This document shows positions 1 to 5,137 of a DNA stretch of 6,080 nucleotides, piece by piece. Source of the DNA: Phenylobacterium sp. GTDB taxonomy: Bacteria > Pseudomonadota > Alphaproteobacteria > Caulobacterales > Caulobacteraceae. The position numbers and the translations under genes are program-made. Location: the NCBI GenBank assembly GCA_028291285.1, contig JAQGIJ010000126.1:1-6080 (forward strand), given 5' to 3'. The notes under the pieces were generated by a model. The model was not told where the DNA came from and searched no databases. It was given only the letters and a program-made list of their open reading frames with translations. Within the stretch, counting starts at the first letter, position 1. Each line of letters starts with the position of its first letter.

Positions 1-806
1 GAGAACTCGCCGAACACGAAGCGCTCGCCGTGCGCCGCCACCCGCTCGCGCACCACCGCCATCAGCGCCTTGTTCTCCTCCAGGTTTGAGTCGTGCAGGT
101 GGCGCTGCAGGTTGCCCGCGTGGCTCCAGTTGAGCGCCGTGCGCTCGGCCTCCGGCACGGGCGGATTGTCGGTGAGCGCCGCGTCGTGGAGGAAGGTCCC
201 GGCGACATCCAGCCGGAAGCCGTCGACGCCCTTGGCCAGCCAGTGGTCGAGCACGCCGAGCGCCGCCTCCCGGGCGGCCGGCGCGCGCCAGTTCAGCTTC
301 GGCTGCTGGCGCAGGAACTTGTGGTGATAGTGCTGGCGCCGCTTCGGCTGGTAGGCCCAGGCCGGCCCGCCGAACACCGACAGCCAGTTGTTCGGCGCGG
401 TCCCGTCGGGCTTGGGATCGGCCCAGACGTACCAATCGGCCTTGGGACCCTCAGGGCCGCCGGTCAGGCTCTCCAGGAACCAGGGGTGCTCGTCGGAGGT
501 GTGCGACAGCACCTCGTCCAGCAGCACCCTAAGCCCGCGGGCGTGCGCCGCCTCGAGCAGCCGGTGGACGTCCTCGGGCGCGCCATAGTCGGCCTGGACG
601 CCCTCGAAGTCGGCGATGTCATAGCCCCAGTCGCGGTTCGGCGAGGGGTGGATCGGCGAGAGCCAGATCCCGTCCACCCCCAGCCCCTGGATGTAGTCCA
701 GCTTGGCCAGGACCCCCGGCAGGTCGCCGTGGCCATCGCCGTCGCTGTCGAAGAAGCTCCGGACGTAGACGTGGTAGAGGACCGCCCCCCGCCACCACGG
801 CGCCAC
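1..806 (-). CDS. Alpha-glucosidase, glycoside hydrolase family 13 (3' end beyond window)
   Basis: The visible 268 residues are the N-terminal part of a GH13 (alpha-amylase family) TIM barrel, most like alphaproteobacterial alpha-glucosidases that release glucose from alpha-glucosides such as maltose or short oligosaccharides. Signs: N-terminal YHVYVRSFFDSDGDGHGDL (residues 11-29, with the Asp-rich calcium-loop pattern of oligo-1,6-glucosidase relatives); region I DEVLSHTSDEHPWF (97-110); QPKLNW (168-173); region II GFRLDV with nucleophile Asp200; FGEF with acid/base Glu267 just before the edge. Region IV and the C-terminal domain lie outside. No signal peptide is seen, so it is probably cytoplasmic. 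The start is GTG at 806-804, 3 nt after the clpP-like stop, with GAGG 8 nt upstream inside that gene; no in-frame ATG fits. This suggests one transcript with the clpP-like gene. Region I has Ser101 where Asn usually precedes the conserved His. The family is firm; the exact substrate is inferred. Confidence 0.93.
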   Translation of the reverse strand, partial: MAPWWRGAVLYHVYVRSFFDSDGDGHGDLPGVLAKLDYIQGLGVDGIWLSPIHPSPNRDWGYDIADFEGVQADYGAPEDVHRLLEAAHARGLRVLLDEVLSHTSDEHPWFLESLTGGPEGPKADWYVWADPKPDGTAPNNWLSVFGGPAWAYQPKRRQHYHHKFLRQQPKLNWRAPAAREAALGVLDHWLAKGVDGFRLDVAGTFLHDAALTDNPPVPEAERTALNWSHAGNLQRHLHDSNLEENKALMAVVRERVAAHGERFVFGEF

Positions 807-809
807 GTG

Positions 810-1430
810 TCAGGCCTCGCGGATATGGTGGATAATGCGCGAGACGATGCCGTACTCCTGGGCTTGTTCGGCGTTCATCCAGAAGTTCCGCTGCGTGTCC
901 TTGACGATCCTCTCGACCGATTGGCCGGTCTCCTGGGCGATCATCCGGTTCACCCGGTCACGCATGCGGATGATCTGCTCGGCCTCGATCTGGATGTCGG
1001 AGGCCTGGCCGCGCATGCCGCCCGCCGGCTGGTGCAGCAGGAAGCGGGTGTTGGGCAGGCAAAGGCGGCGCTCCTTCTCCGCGCCCAGGTAGATGTGCGC
1101 CCCGGCGCTGGCCACCCAGCCGGTGCCGATCACGGTGACCGGCGCGCCGCAGAAGCGGATCATGTCATGGACCGTGTCGCCGCTCTCCACGTGGCCGCCC
1201 GGCGAGTTGATGAGCATCCGGATCGGAGCGTCGCTCTCGGCCGACAGCGCGGTGAGCTGGGCGGTGACCCGCTCGGCCAGGCGCATGTCGATTTCGCCGA
1301 ACACCAGCACGGTGCGCGACTTGTAGAGCGCGTTCTGGACCGGGCCCGAGGTCATCGGCATGTCGGGCTGGCGGCCCTTTTCGTCCTCGTCGTCGTCGCC
1401 GTCGTCGAGCCAAGCCGTCCACTTCGTCAT
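810..1430 (-). CDS. ClpP-like protease subunit (S14 family), non-canonical triad
   Basis: A 206-residue ClpP-fold protein, the usual length. ClpP forms tetradecameric barrels that degrade proteins fed by ClpX or ClpA in the cytoplasm. Visible motifs: LYKSRTVLVFGEID at the start of the fold (35-48), INSPGG oxyanion segment (74-79), GWVASAGA with nucleophile Ser108, LLHQPAGG with His133, and GQASDIQIEA (141-150). Ser-to-His spacing is 25 residues as in E. coli ClpP. The E. coli triad Asp, 49 residues after His in DTERD, aligns with Asn182 in DTQRN (codon AAC, 887-885). The N-terminus carries an acidic run, DDGDDDEDE (9-17), instead of the recognisable axial-loop sequence of canonical ClpP. It is therefore probably a secondary ClpP paralogue, perhaps needing a partner ClpP. 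The ATG start has a strong AGGAG 5 nt upstream. The GH13 gene follows after 3 nt. The family call is secure; the housekeeping name clpP is withheld because of the divergence. Confidence 0.93.
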   Translation of the reverse strand: MTKWTAWLDDGDDDEDEKGRQPDMPMTSGPVQNALYKSRTVLVFGEIDMRLAERVTAQLTALSAESDAPIRMLINSPGGHVESGDTVHDMIRFCGAPVTVIGTGWVASAGAHIYLGAEKERRLCLPNTRFLLHQPAGGMRGQASDIQIEAEQIIRMRDRVNRMIAQETGQSVERIVKDTQRNFWMNAEQAQEYGIVSRIIHHIREA

Positions 1431-1626
1431 AGGATCTCCTAAGGCCTTCGCCGAGATGGCGGACGCGGTTCGCGCCCTGCCCGCAGCTGAAGAATGGTGG
1501 ACTAGCAGTTATTGGTCCCGGTGCGCTCCGGCAAGCGGCAGGCCGCGGAATTGCGCTAGAAGGGCCGCATACGGCGCAGCCAGGGACGCTGGCTTGGATG
1601 CTGCGCCGGGAGATAGGGAGAACCAG
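1431..1626. promoter_or_regulatory. Divergent intergenic region between clpP-like and SDR genes
   Basis: This 196-nt gap must hold the promoters of both divergent genes. On the plus strand GCTAGAAG (1555-1562) matches seven of eight positions of the Caulobacter housekeeping -10 pattern GCTANAWC as I recall it, about 65 nt before the SDR start, but no convincing -35 (TTGAC) precedes it. On the minus strand I found no credible promoter for the clpP-like gene. The clpP-side ribosome site is AGGAG (1440-1436). A perfect inverted repeat lies at 1573-1607 and is listed separately. Confidence 0.4.
1573..1607 (+). promoter_or_regulatory. Leader hairpin upstream of the SDR ribosome site
   Basis: GGCGCAGC (1573-1580) is perfectly complementary to GCTGCGCC (1600-1607). 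A smaller repeat, GCCAG (1579-1583) with CTGGC (1589-1593), is nested inside and partly competes with the outer stem. The hairpin ends 8 nt before the GGGAG ribosome site (1616-1620) of the SDR gene. It could be a 5' leader structure or, as DNA, an operator. No U-tract follows, so it does not look like an attenuator. The function is unknown. Confidence 0.4.
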
Positions 1627-2421
1627 ATGGCAGACGCAACCGAGGCGCAGGTGGTGACCGGCGGGCTCTTCGACCTGACCGGCAAGGTGGCGGTGATCAC
1701 CGGCTCGACCCGCGGCATCGGCCGCGCCATCGCGGAGCGGATGGCCGAGCACGGCGCCAAGGTGGCGATCTCCTCGCGCAAGCCGGAGGCCTGCGAGGCC
1801 GTGGCCGCCGCCATCAACGCCAGGCGCCCCGGCCACGCCGCGGCGATCCCGGCGAACATCTCCTCCAAGGCGGACCTGCAGCGGCTGGTGGACGAGACGC
1901 GCCAGGCGTTCGGGCCGGTCGACATCTGCGTCTGCAACGCCGCCTCCAACCCCTACTACGGGCCGATGTCCGGCATCTCCGACGACGCCTTCCGCAAGGT
2001 GCTGGAGAACAACATCATCGCCCAGAACTGGCTGATCCAGATGGTCGTGCCGGACATGCAGGCGCGCCGCGACGGGGCGGTGATCATCGTCTCCTCGATC
2101 GGCGGCCTGCGCGGCACCCCGGTGATCGGCGCCTACTCCATCTCCAAGGCCGCCGACATGCAGCTGGCGCGCAACCTGGCCCTCGAGCTCGGACCGCACA
2201 ACATTCGGGTCAACTGCATCGCGCCAGGCCTGGTGAAGACCGACTTCGCCCGGGCGCTGTGGGACAATCCCGAAGGCGAGCGTCGCGCCCAGGAGGGGAC
2301 GCCGCTGCGCCGTCACGGCGAGCCCGACGACATCGCCGGCGCCGCAGTGTTCCTGGGCTCGCGCGCGGCGGCCTGGATGACCGGCCAGACCATCGTCATC
2401 GACGGCGGCGTCACGAGCTAG
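1627..2421 (+). CDS. Short-chain dehydrogenase/reductase, DHRS4-like, NADP(H) type
   Basis: A 264-residue classical SDR, a one-domain Rossmann oxidoreductase that interconverts an alcohol and a ketone or aldehyde with a nicotinamide cofactor. The cofactor loop TGSTRGIG spans residues 25-32; ISSRK after strand 2 (48-52, Arg51) suggests NADP(H); NAAS is at 104-107; Asn129 fits the structural Asn; the catalytic Ser157, Tyr170 and Lys174 (YSISK) are intact; the C-terminus has the usual DGG (259-261). NAASNPYYG and NCIAPGLVKTDFARALW closely resemble the mammalian DHRS4 retinol/carbonyl reductase group as I recall it, but the bacterial substrate cannot be read from sequence. The ATG start has GGGAG 6 nt upstream; longer in-frame extensions lack any SDR similarity. 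It appears monocistronic: divergent from the clpP-like gene and overlapping its convergent neighbour by 4 nt. Confidence 0.94.
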   Translation: MADATEAQVVTGGLFDLTGKVAVITGSTRGIGRAIAERMAEHGAKVAISSRKPEACEAVAAAINARRPGHAAAIPANISSKADLQRLVDETRQAFGPVDICVCNAASNPYYGPMSGISDDAFRKVLENNIIAQNWLIQMVVPDMQARRDGAVIIVSSIGGLRGTPVIGAYSISKAADMQLARNLALELGPHNIRVNCIAPGLVKTDFARALWDNPEGERRAQEGTPLRRHGEPDDIAGAAVFLGSRAAAWMTGQTIVIDGGVTS

Positions 2422-3584
2422 CGCCGGAGGCTCAGCTCCCGCGCCTTGACCAGCCGGGCGACCCCCTCGTCCAGCACCGCGTCCTGCGTGGCGAAGCAGA
2501 GGCGCAGGATGGTGGTGACCGGGTCCTGCTCGTAGAGGGCCGAGACAGGGATCGCGGCGACGCCGGCGTCCTTCACGGCGCGCAGGGCGAAGTCCCGGTC
2601 CGGTTCGTCCACGCCGGAGGCCGCCAGGTCGAGGTTGAGGAAATAGGTCCCTTGCGAGGGCAGGACGGCGAAGCCCTCGCGCCGCAGCGCCTGGTCCAGC
2701 CGGTCGCGCGACCGCTCCAGGCTCCGCGGCATGCGCCGGAACCAGTCCGCGCCGGTCTCCAGCCCGAAGGCGACGGCGGCCTGCAGGTTGGGCGGGGTGG
2801 TGAAGGTCAGGAACTGGTGGGCGCGGGCCAGCGTCTGGGTGAGCTCGGGCGCCGCGCACACGAAGCCCACCTTCCAGCCGGTCAGGCCGAACATCTTGCC
2901 CGCCGAGCCGATCTTCACGGCGCGCCCGCGCATGCCGGGGAAGCTCATCAGCGGGCGGTGCGCGGCGTTTCCGAACACCACCTGCTCCCAGACCTCGTCG
3001 CAGATGGCGATGGCGTCGTGGGCGACGCAGAACTCGGCGAGCAGGGCCAGGTCCTCAGCCGGCAGCACCACGCCGGTGGGGTTGACGGGGTTGTTCAGCA
3101 CCACGAACCGAGTGCGCTCAGTGAAGGCGGCGGCCAGGGTCGCGCGGTCGAAACGCCAGCCGGGGGGCGACAGGCGCACCAGCCTGGGCGTCCCGCCGGC
3201 GCGGCGGATCATCGGCAGATAGGCGTCATAGACCGGCTGGAAGACGATCACCTCGTCGCCTGGCTGAAGCAGCCCGAGGAAGGCCGCCGCCAGCGCCTCG
3301 GTAGCGCCGGAGGTGATGGTGACCTCGCTCGCCCAGTCGAGGTCGAGCCCCTGATGGGCGCGGTAGTGGGCGGCCACGGCCTGGCGCAGCTCCGGCAGCC
3401 CCGCCATCGGCGGATACTGGTTGGAGCCGGTCATCAGCGCCTCGGCGGCCTTGGCGCGCACCGCCTCGGGGCCGGGGTCGTCGGGGAAGCCCTGGCCCAG
3501 GTTGATCGCGCCCCGTTCCCGCGCCAGGCCGGACATCGTCTCGAAGATGGTCGTCGGCAGATTGGCGAAGATCGGGTTGGCCAT
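2418..3584 (-). CDS. Pyridoxal-phosphate aminotransferase, class I (kynurenine/methionine aminotransferase type)
   Basis: A 388-residue fold-type I aminotransferase that moves an amino group between an amino acid and a 2-oxo acid in the cytoplasm. Visible: INLGQGFPDDPGP (27-39), typical of the kynurenine / glutamine / methionine transaminase group; NQYPPMAGLPELR (55-67); TSGATEAL (91-98); NNPVNPTG with Asn168; CDEVWE with pyridine-binding Asp196; SAGKMFGLTGWKVGF with Schiff-base Lys230; LRLCF with carboxylate-binding Arg361. Position 199, normally Tyr (DEVYE), is Trp (codon TGG, 2990-2988). The start follows the small membrane-protein gene by 9 nt; GGAG lies only 3 nt before ATG, and the N-terminal PIFANLPTTIFETMS fits the family start. 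It is probably co-transcribed with that small gene. The natural substrate is uncertain: kynurenine, methionine, glutamine or succinyl-diaminopimelate activity are all possible within this group. Its stop shares CTAG with the convergent SDR stop, leaving no room for a terminator outside coding sequence. Confidence 0.94.
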   Translation of the reverse strand: MANPIFANLPTTIFETMSGLARERGAINLGQGFPDDPGPEAVRAKAAEALMTGSNQYPPMAGLPELRQAVAAHYRAHQGLDLDWASEVTITSGATEALAAAFLGLLQPGDEVIVFQPVYDAYLPMIRRAGGTPRLVRLSPPGWRFDRATLAAAFTERTRFVVLNNPVNPTGVVLPAEDLALLAEFCVAHDAIAICDEVWEQVVFGNAAHRPLMSFPGMRGRAVKIGSAGKMFGLTGWKVGFVCAAPELTQTLARAHQFLTFTTPPNLQAAVAFGLETGADWFRRMPRSLERSRDRLDQALRREGFAVLPSQGTYFLNLDLAASGVDEPDRDFALRAVKDAGVAAIPVSALYEQDPVTTILRLCFATQDAVLDEGVARLVKARELSLRR

Positions 3585-3593
3585 CCGCTCCAG

Positions 3594-3764
3594 CTAGCCG
3601 AGAAGCTTCAGCGCGGCGAGCGCGATCAGCGTCGCCACCACCACGGTTGCGCCGATCCAGACGGACCGCAGGGTCTCGCTGTGGTCGTAGCGCCAGCGGC
3701 GCATGTCGTGACGCATGCGGGCGGCGCCGTGCCGGCTCTCTCGCTGGGTCCAGGGCATGAGCAT
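3594..3764 (-). CDS. Small single-pass membrane protein, unknown function
   Basis: I do not recognise this family. The 56-residue protein has a basic, His- and Arg-rich N-terminal half (RHGAARMRHDMRRWRYDH) and a C-terminal hydrophobic helix, WIGATVVVATLIALAALKLLG (about 36-56), so it is probably anchored by one C-terminal segment with the basic part in the cytoplasm. I chose the ATG at 3764-3762 because GGGAG lies 5 nt upstream; an ATG two codons later (3758) is also possible, and a GTG at 3815 would add 17 residues but lacks support. The aminotransferase follows after 9 nt, suggesting an operon. Its start codon lies inside a long inverted repeat (3761-3813). Being tightly linked, with a plausible ribosome site and helix, it is likely real, but homology cannot be tested here. 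Confidence 0.65.
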   Translation of the reverse strand: MLMPWTQRESRHGAARMRHDMRRWRYDHSETLRSVWIGATVVVATLIALAALKLLG

Positions 3765-3813
3765 CCTAACTCCCGGCCCGCCAGCTAAACCACGGCGGAG
3801 CCGGATAGGATGC
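3761..3813 (-). promoter_or_regulatory. Long imperfect hairpin burying the small-gene start codon
   Basis: In the minus-strand RNA, GCATCCTA (3813-3806) pairs perfectly with TAGGATGC (3768-3761), CCGGC (3804-3800) with GCCGG (3777-3773), and CCGCC (3798-3794) with GGCGG (3782-3778). This gives 18 base pairs around an 11-nt loop, broken by a 1x4 internal loop and one bulged base. The ATG (3764-3762) is in the basal stem and the GGGAG ribosome site is half in the stem and half in the internal loop. No U-tract follows, so a terminator is unlikely. It could control translation of the small gene and the aminotransferase, or be a dispersed palindromic repeat. The pairing is seen; the role is inferred. 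Confidence 0.55.
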
Positions 3814-3823
3814 ACAGTCCGCG

Positions 3824-3870
3824 CCCCAACCGCGTCCCTGGCCCGGCTTGCCCGGGCCGCGGCGTTGGGG
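3824..3870 (-). terminator. Terminator-like hairpin after the receiver protein gene
   Basis: It lies directly after the stop of the receiver protein gene (3872). The outer stem is CCCCAAC (3824-3830) with GTTGGGG (3864-3870); the inner stem is GGCCCGG (3840-3846) with CCGGGCC (3852-3858) around a 5-nt loop. Both stems are perfect 7-bp GC-rich pairings, separated by an unpaired internal loop. No T-tract follows in the minus direction, so it may act as a weak or factor-assisted terminator, or protect the mRNA 3' end. Confidence 0.45.
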
Positions 3871-3871
3871 G

Positions 3872-4945
3872 TCAGGCCACCGCCGTCAGGTCGTCCGACT
3901 CGCGACTGATCGCCGAGGCCAGCGCGTTCAGCAGGGCCTCGGCGGTGATCGGCTGGCTCATGTGCAGGTCCGCACCGGCCTGAACCGCCTTGATGGCGGC
4001 CGCGCCGTCCGGCGCGATGGCGAGGATCGGGGTGCGGCGCGCCTTCGCCTGCCGTTCGGTCCGGCGGATGGCGCGGATGCCGGCGATCGACTCGGTGGTG
4101 GCGACATTGACCAGGATCAGGTCGAACACCCGGGCCTCGGCGGCCAGCGCCGCCTGCAGGCCGGTGGTCACGTCGACCAGCTCCACCTCGGTCTCGGCGG
4201 CGTGCAGCATGGCGCGGATCGCATAGCGGCTCTGGGCGTCGTCGTCGGCCGAGAGCACGCGGATCTTGTCCCGCTCAGGCTGCTTGCGGCGCTCGCCGCC
4301 CTCCAGCGCCTCGCTCAGCAGCGCCTCGAGCGAGCCGGCCGCGGTCTCGATCACCATCACCACCTTCTTCAGCTCCGGCGTATCGCAGAGCTTGGTGAGC
4401 ACGGTGGCGGCGCCCAGCACGCCGGCCAGGGGCGCGCGCACTTCCGGGCCCATGTCGGCCAGCAGCGCCGAGGTGTTCTCGGCCTGGGTCACGGCGCCCT
4501 GCAGCTTCACCAGGGTCGATTGCAGCTCGCGATAGGAGGCGCGGCCGTCGTCGTGCTCGCGCTTGCGGCGGATCTGCATCTCGGCGCGGGCGTAGGCCAC
4601 CTCGATGTCCACCGGCTTGGTGACGTAGTCGTTGGCGCCCAGGCTCAGCGCCTCGACCACGTCCTCGCTGGCCGACTTGCCGGTCACCATGATGATCGGC
4701 AGCTCGGTGGGGCTGCGGCTCTCGCGCACCTGGCGCAGCACCTCGAGCCCGTCGATCCCCGGCATCTGGATGTCGAGCAGCACCAGGTCGAACGGGATCA
4801 TGGCGATCAGCGACAGCGCTTTGGCGCCGTCCGGCGCCTCCATCACCTCATAGCCGATGCGCGTGAAGCGCCGGCGCAGGATGGTTCGGTTGTCGTCGTC
4901 GTCGTCGACGATCAGCAGGCGGATGGGGACGGGGGCGTTCGCCAT
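3872..4945 (-). CDS. Receiver - pseudo-histidine-kinase DHp - pseudo-receiver signalling protein
   Basis: A 357-residue cytoplasmic two-component protein with three parts. Receiver 1 (about 8-128) is intact: acidic cluster DDDDD (14-18), phosphoacceptor Asp58 in LLDIQMPGIDG, Thr88, and Lys110 in VTKP. Residues 135-215 form a helical segment resembling a HisKA/DHp dimerisation domain, but the H-box reads MGPEVRAPL (165-173), with Pro167 where the phosphorylated His belongs (usual MSHELRTPL). No ATP-binding (HATPase_c) domain follows: only about a dozen residues lead into receiver 2 (about 228-345). Receiver 2 keeps SADDD (232-236) but has Asn280 for the phosphoacceptor, Ala311 for the conserved Thr/Ser and Gln331 for Lys. 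So only the first domain should accept phosphate, and there is no kinase activity or DNA-binding output. It may be a dimeric phospho-switch that acts by protein contact. The ATG start has only a weak GAG upstream. It is divergent from ruvC across 183 nt. The domain reading is confident; the partner and pathway are unknown. Confidence 0.9.
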   Translation of the reverse strand: MANAPVPIRLLIVDDDDDNRTILRRRFTRIGYEVMEAPDGAKALSLIAMIPFDLVLLDIQMPGIDGLEVLRQVRESRSPTELPIIMVTGKSASEDVVEALSLGANDYVTKPVDIEVAYARAEMQIRRKREHDDGRASYRELQSTLVKLQGAVTQAENTSALLADMGPEVRAPLAGVLGAATVLTKLCDTPELKKVVMVIETAAGSLEALLSEALEGGERRKQPERDKIRVLSADDDAQSRYAIRAMLHAAETEVELVDVTTGLQAALAAEARVFDLILVNVATTESIAGIRAIRRTERQAKARRTPILAIAPDGAAAIKAVQAGADLHMSQPITAEALLNALASAISRESDDLTAVA

Positions 4946-5128
4946 GGGGGCTCACAGTTCAGCTATCGCGGCTCGGGCGGGCCAGAAGGTGAGTAAGCGA
5001 AGCAACCTTAAGGACGCGTTTGCGCGCAAGCTTACCTGCGGCTTAGGACTCGCCTCGGCCGCCCGGCCACGGCTTGCTTACCTTTCCTCAAGCATTTGCC
5101 GCCTCCATGGGGCATGCTCCTGGAACGT
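4946..5128. promoter_or_regulatory. Divergent region between the receiver protein gene and ruvC
   Basis: No gene is visible in these 183 nt. They contain GCTTACCT twice in the same orientation (5030-5037 and 5076-5083, 46 bp apart), a related inverted GTAAGC (4993-4998), a 10-bp palindrome TTGCGCGCAA (5020-5029) and one GANTC site (5047-5051), the CcrM methylation target in Caulobacterales. TTAAGGACGCGTTTG (5008-5022) is only half a CtrA site (TTAA-N7-TTAA). I could not place a convincing -35/-10 pair in either direction. Confidence 0.4.
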
Positions 5129-5137
5129 ATGCCGAAC
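5123..5137. promoter_or_regulatory. LexA (SOS) box at the ruvC start
   Basis: GAAC-GTATGCC-GAAC, which on the minus strand reads GTTC-GGCATAC-GTTC, is a perfect match to the alphaproteobacterial LexA operator GTTC-N7-GTTC. It covers the likely ruvC start codon (5129-5131), so LexA bound here could block transcription of ruvC-ruvA until DNA damage. The match is seen; regulation is inferred from known SOS control of ruv genes in other bacteria. Confidence 0.6.

Noticed and set aside
3..15. GAAC-N5-GAAC near the left edge as another LexA box
   Set aside because: Spacing is 5, not 7, and it lies inside the GH13 coding sequence.
93..1442. A 449-codon open frame on the plus strand opposite the GH13 and clpP-like genes
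   Set aside because: Its translation is low-complexity Arg/Ala/Val/Asp text without motifs, while the opposite strand encodes two clear enzymes. Such shadows are expected in GC-rich DNA.
1165..2859. A 564-codon open frame on the minus strand spanning clpP-like, the intergenic region, SDR and aminotransferase
   Set aside because: It crosses several real genes and an intergenic gap and shows no recognisable domain.
2259..3788. A 509-codon open frame on the plus strand opposite the aminotransferase
   Set aside because: Antisense shadow of a gene with complete catalytic motifs; its composition is His/Gly/Arg-rich and unstructured.
3761..3813. The long hairpin as an intrinsic terminator
   Set aside because: No T-rich tract follows on the minus strand and coding sequence begins within it.
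3765..3815. GTG at 3815 as the start of the small membrane protein
   Set aside because: The added 17 residues come from the hairpin sequence, there is no ribosome site before the GTG, and GGGAG fits the ATG at 3764.
3848..4996. A 382-codon open frame opposite the receiver protein
   Set aside because: Antisense shadow; poly-His/Leu/Gly text mirrors the Asp-, Glu- and Ala-rich real frame.
5008..5022. CtrA binding site upstream of ruvC
   Set aside because: Only the first TTAA half is present; the second reads TTTG.
5096..5128. TTG (5096) or ATG (5114) as the ruvC start
   Set aside because: Neither has a good ribosome site, and the extra residues precede the usual family N-terminus. 5114 cannot be fully excluded.
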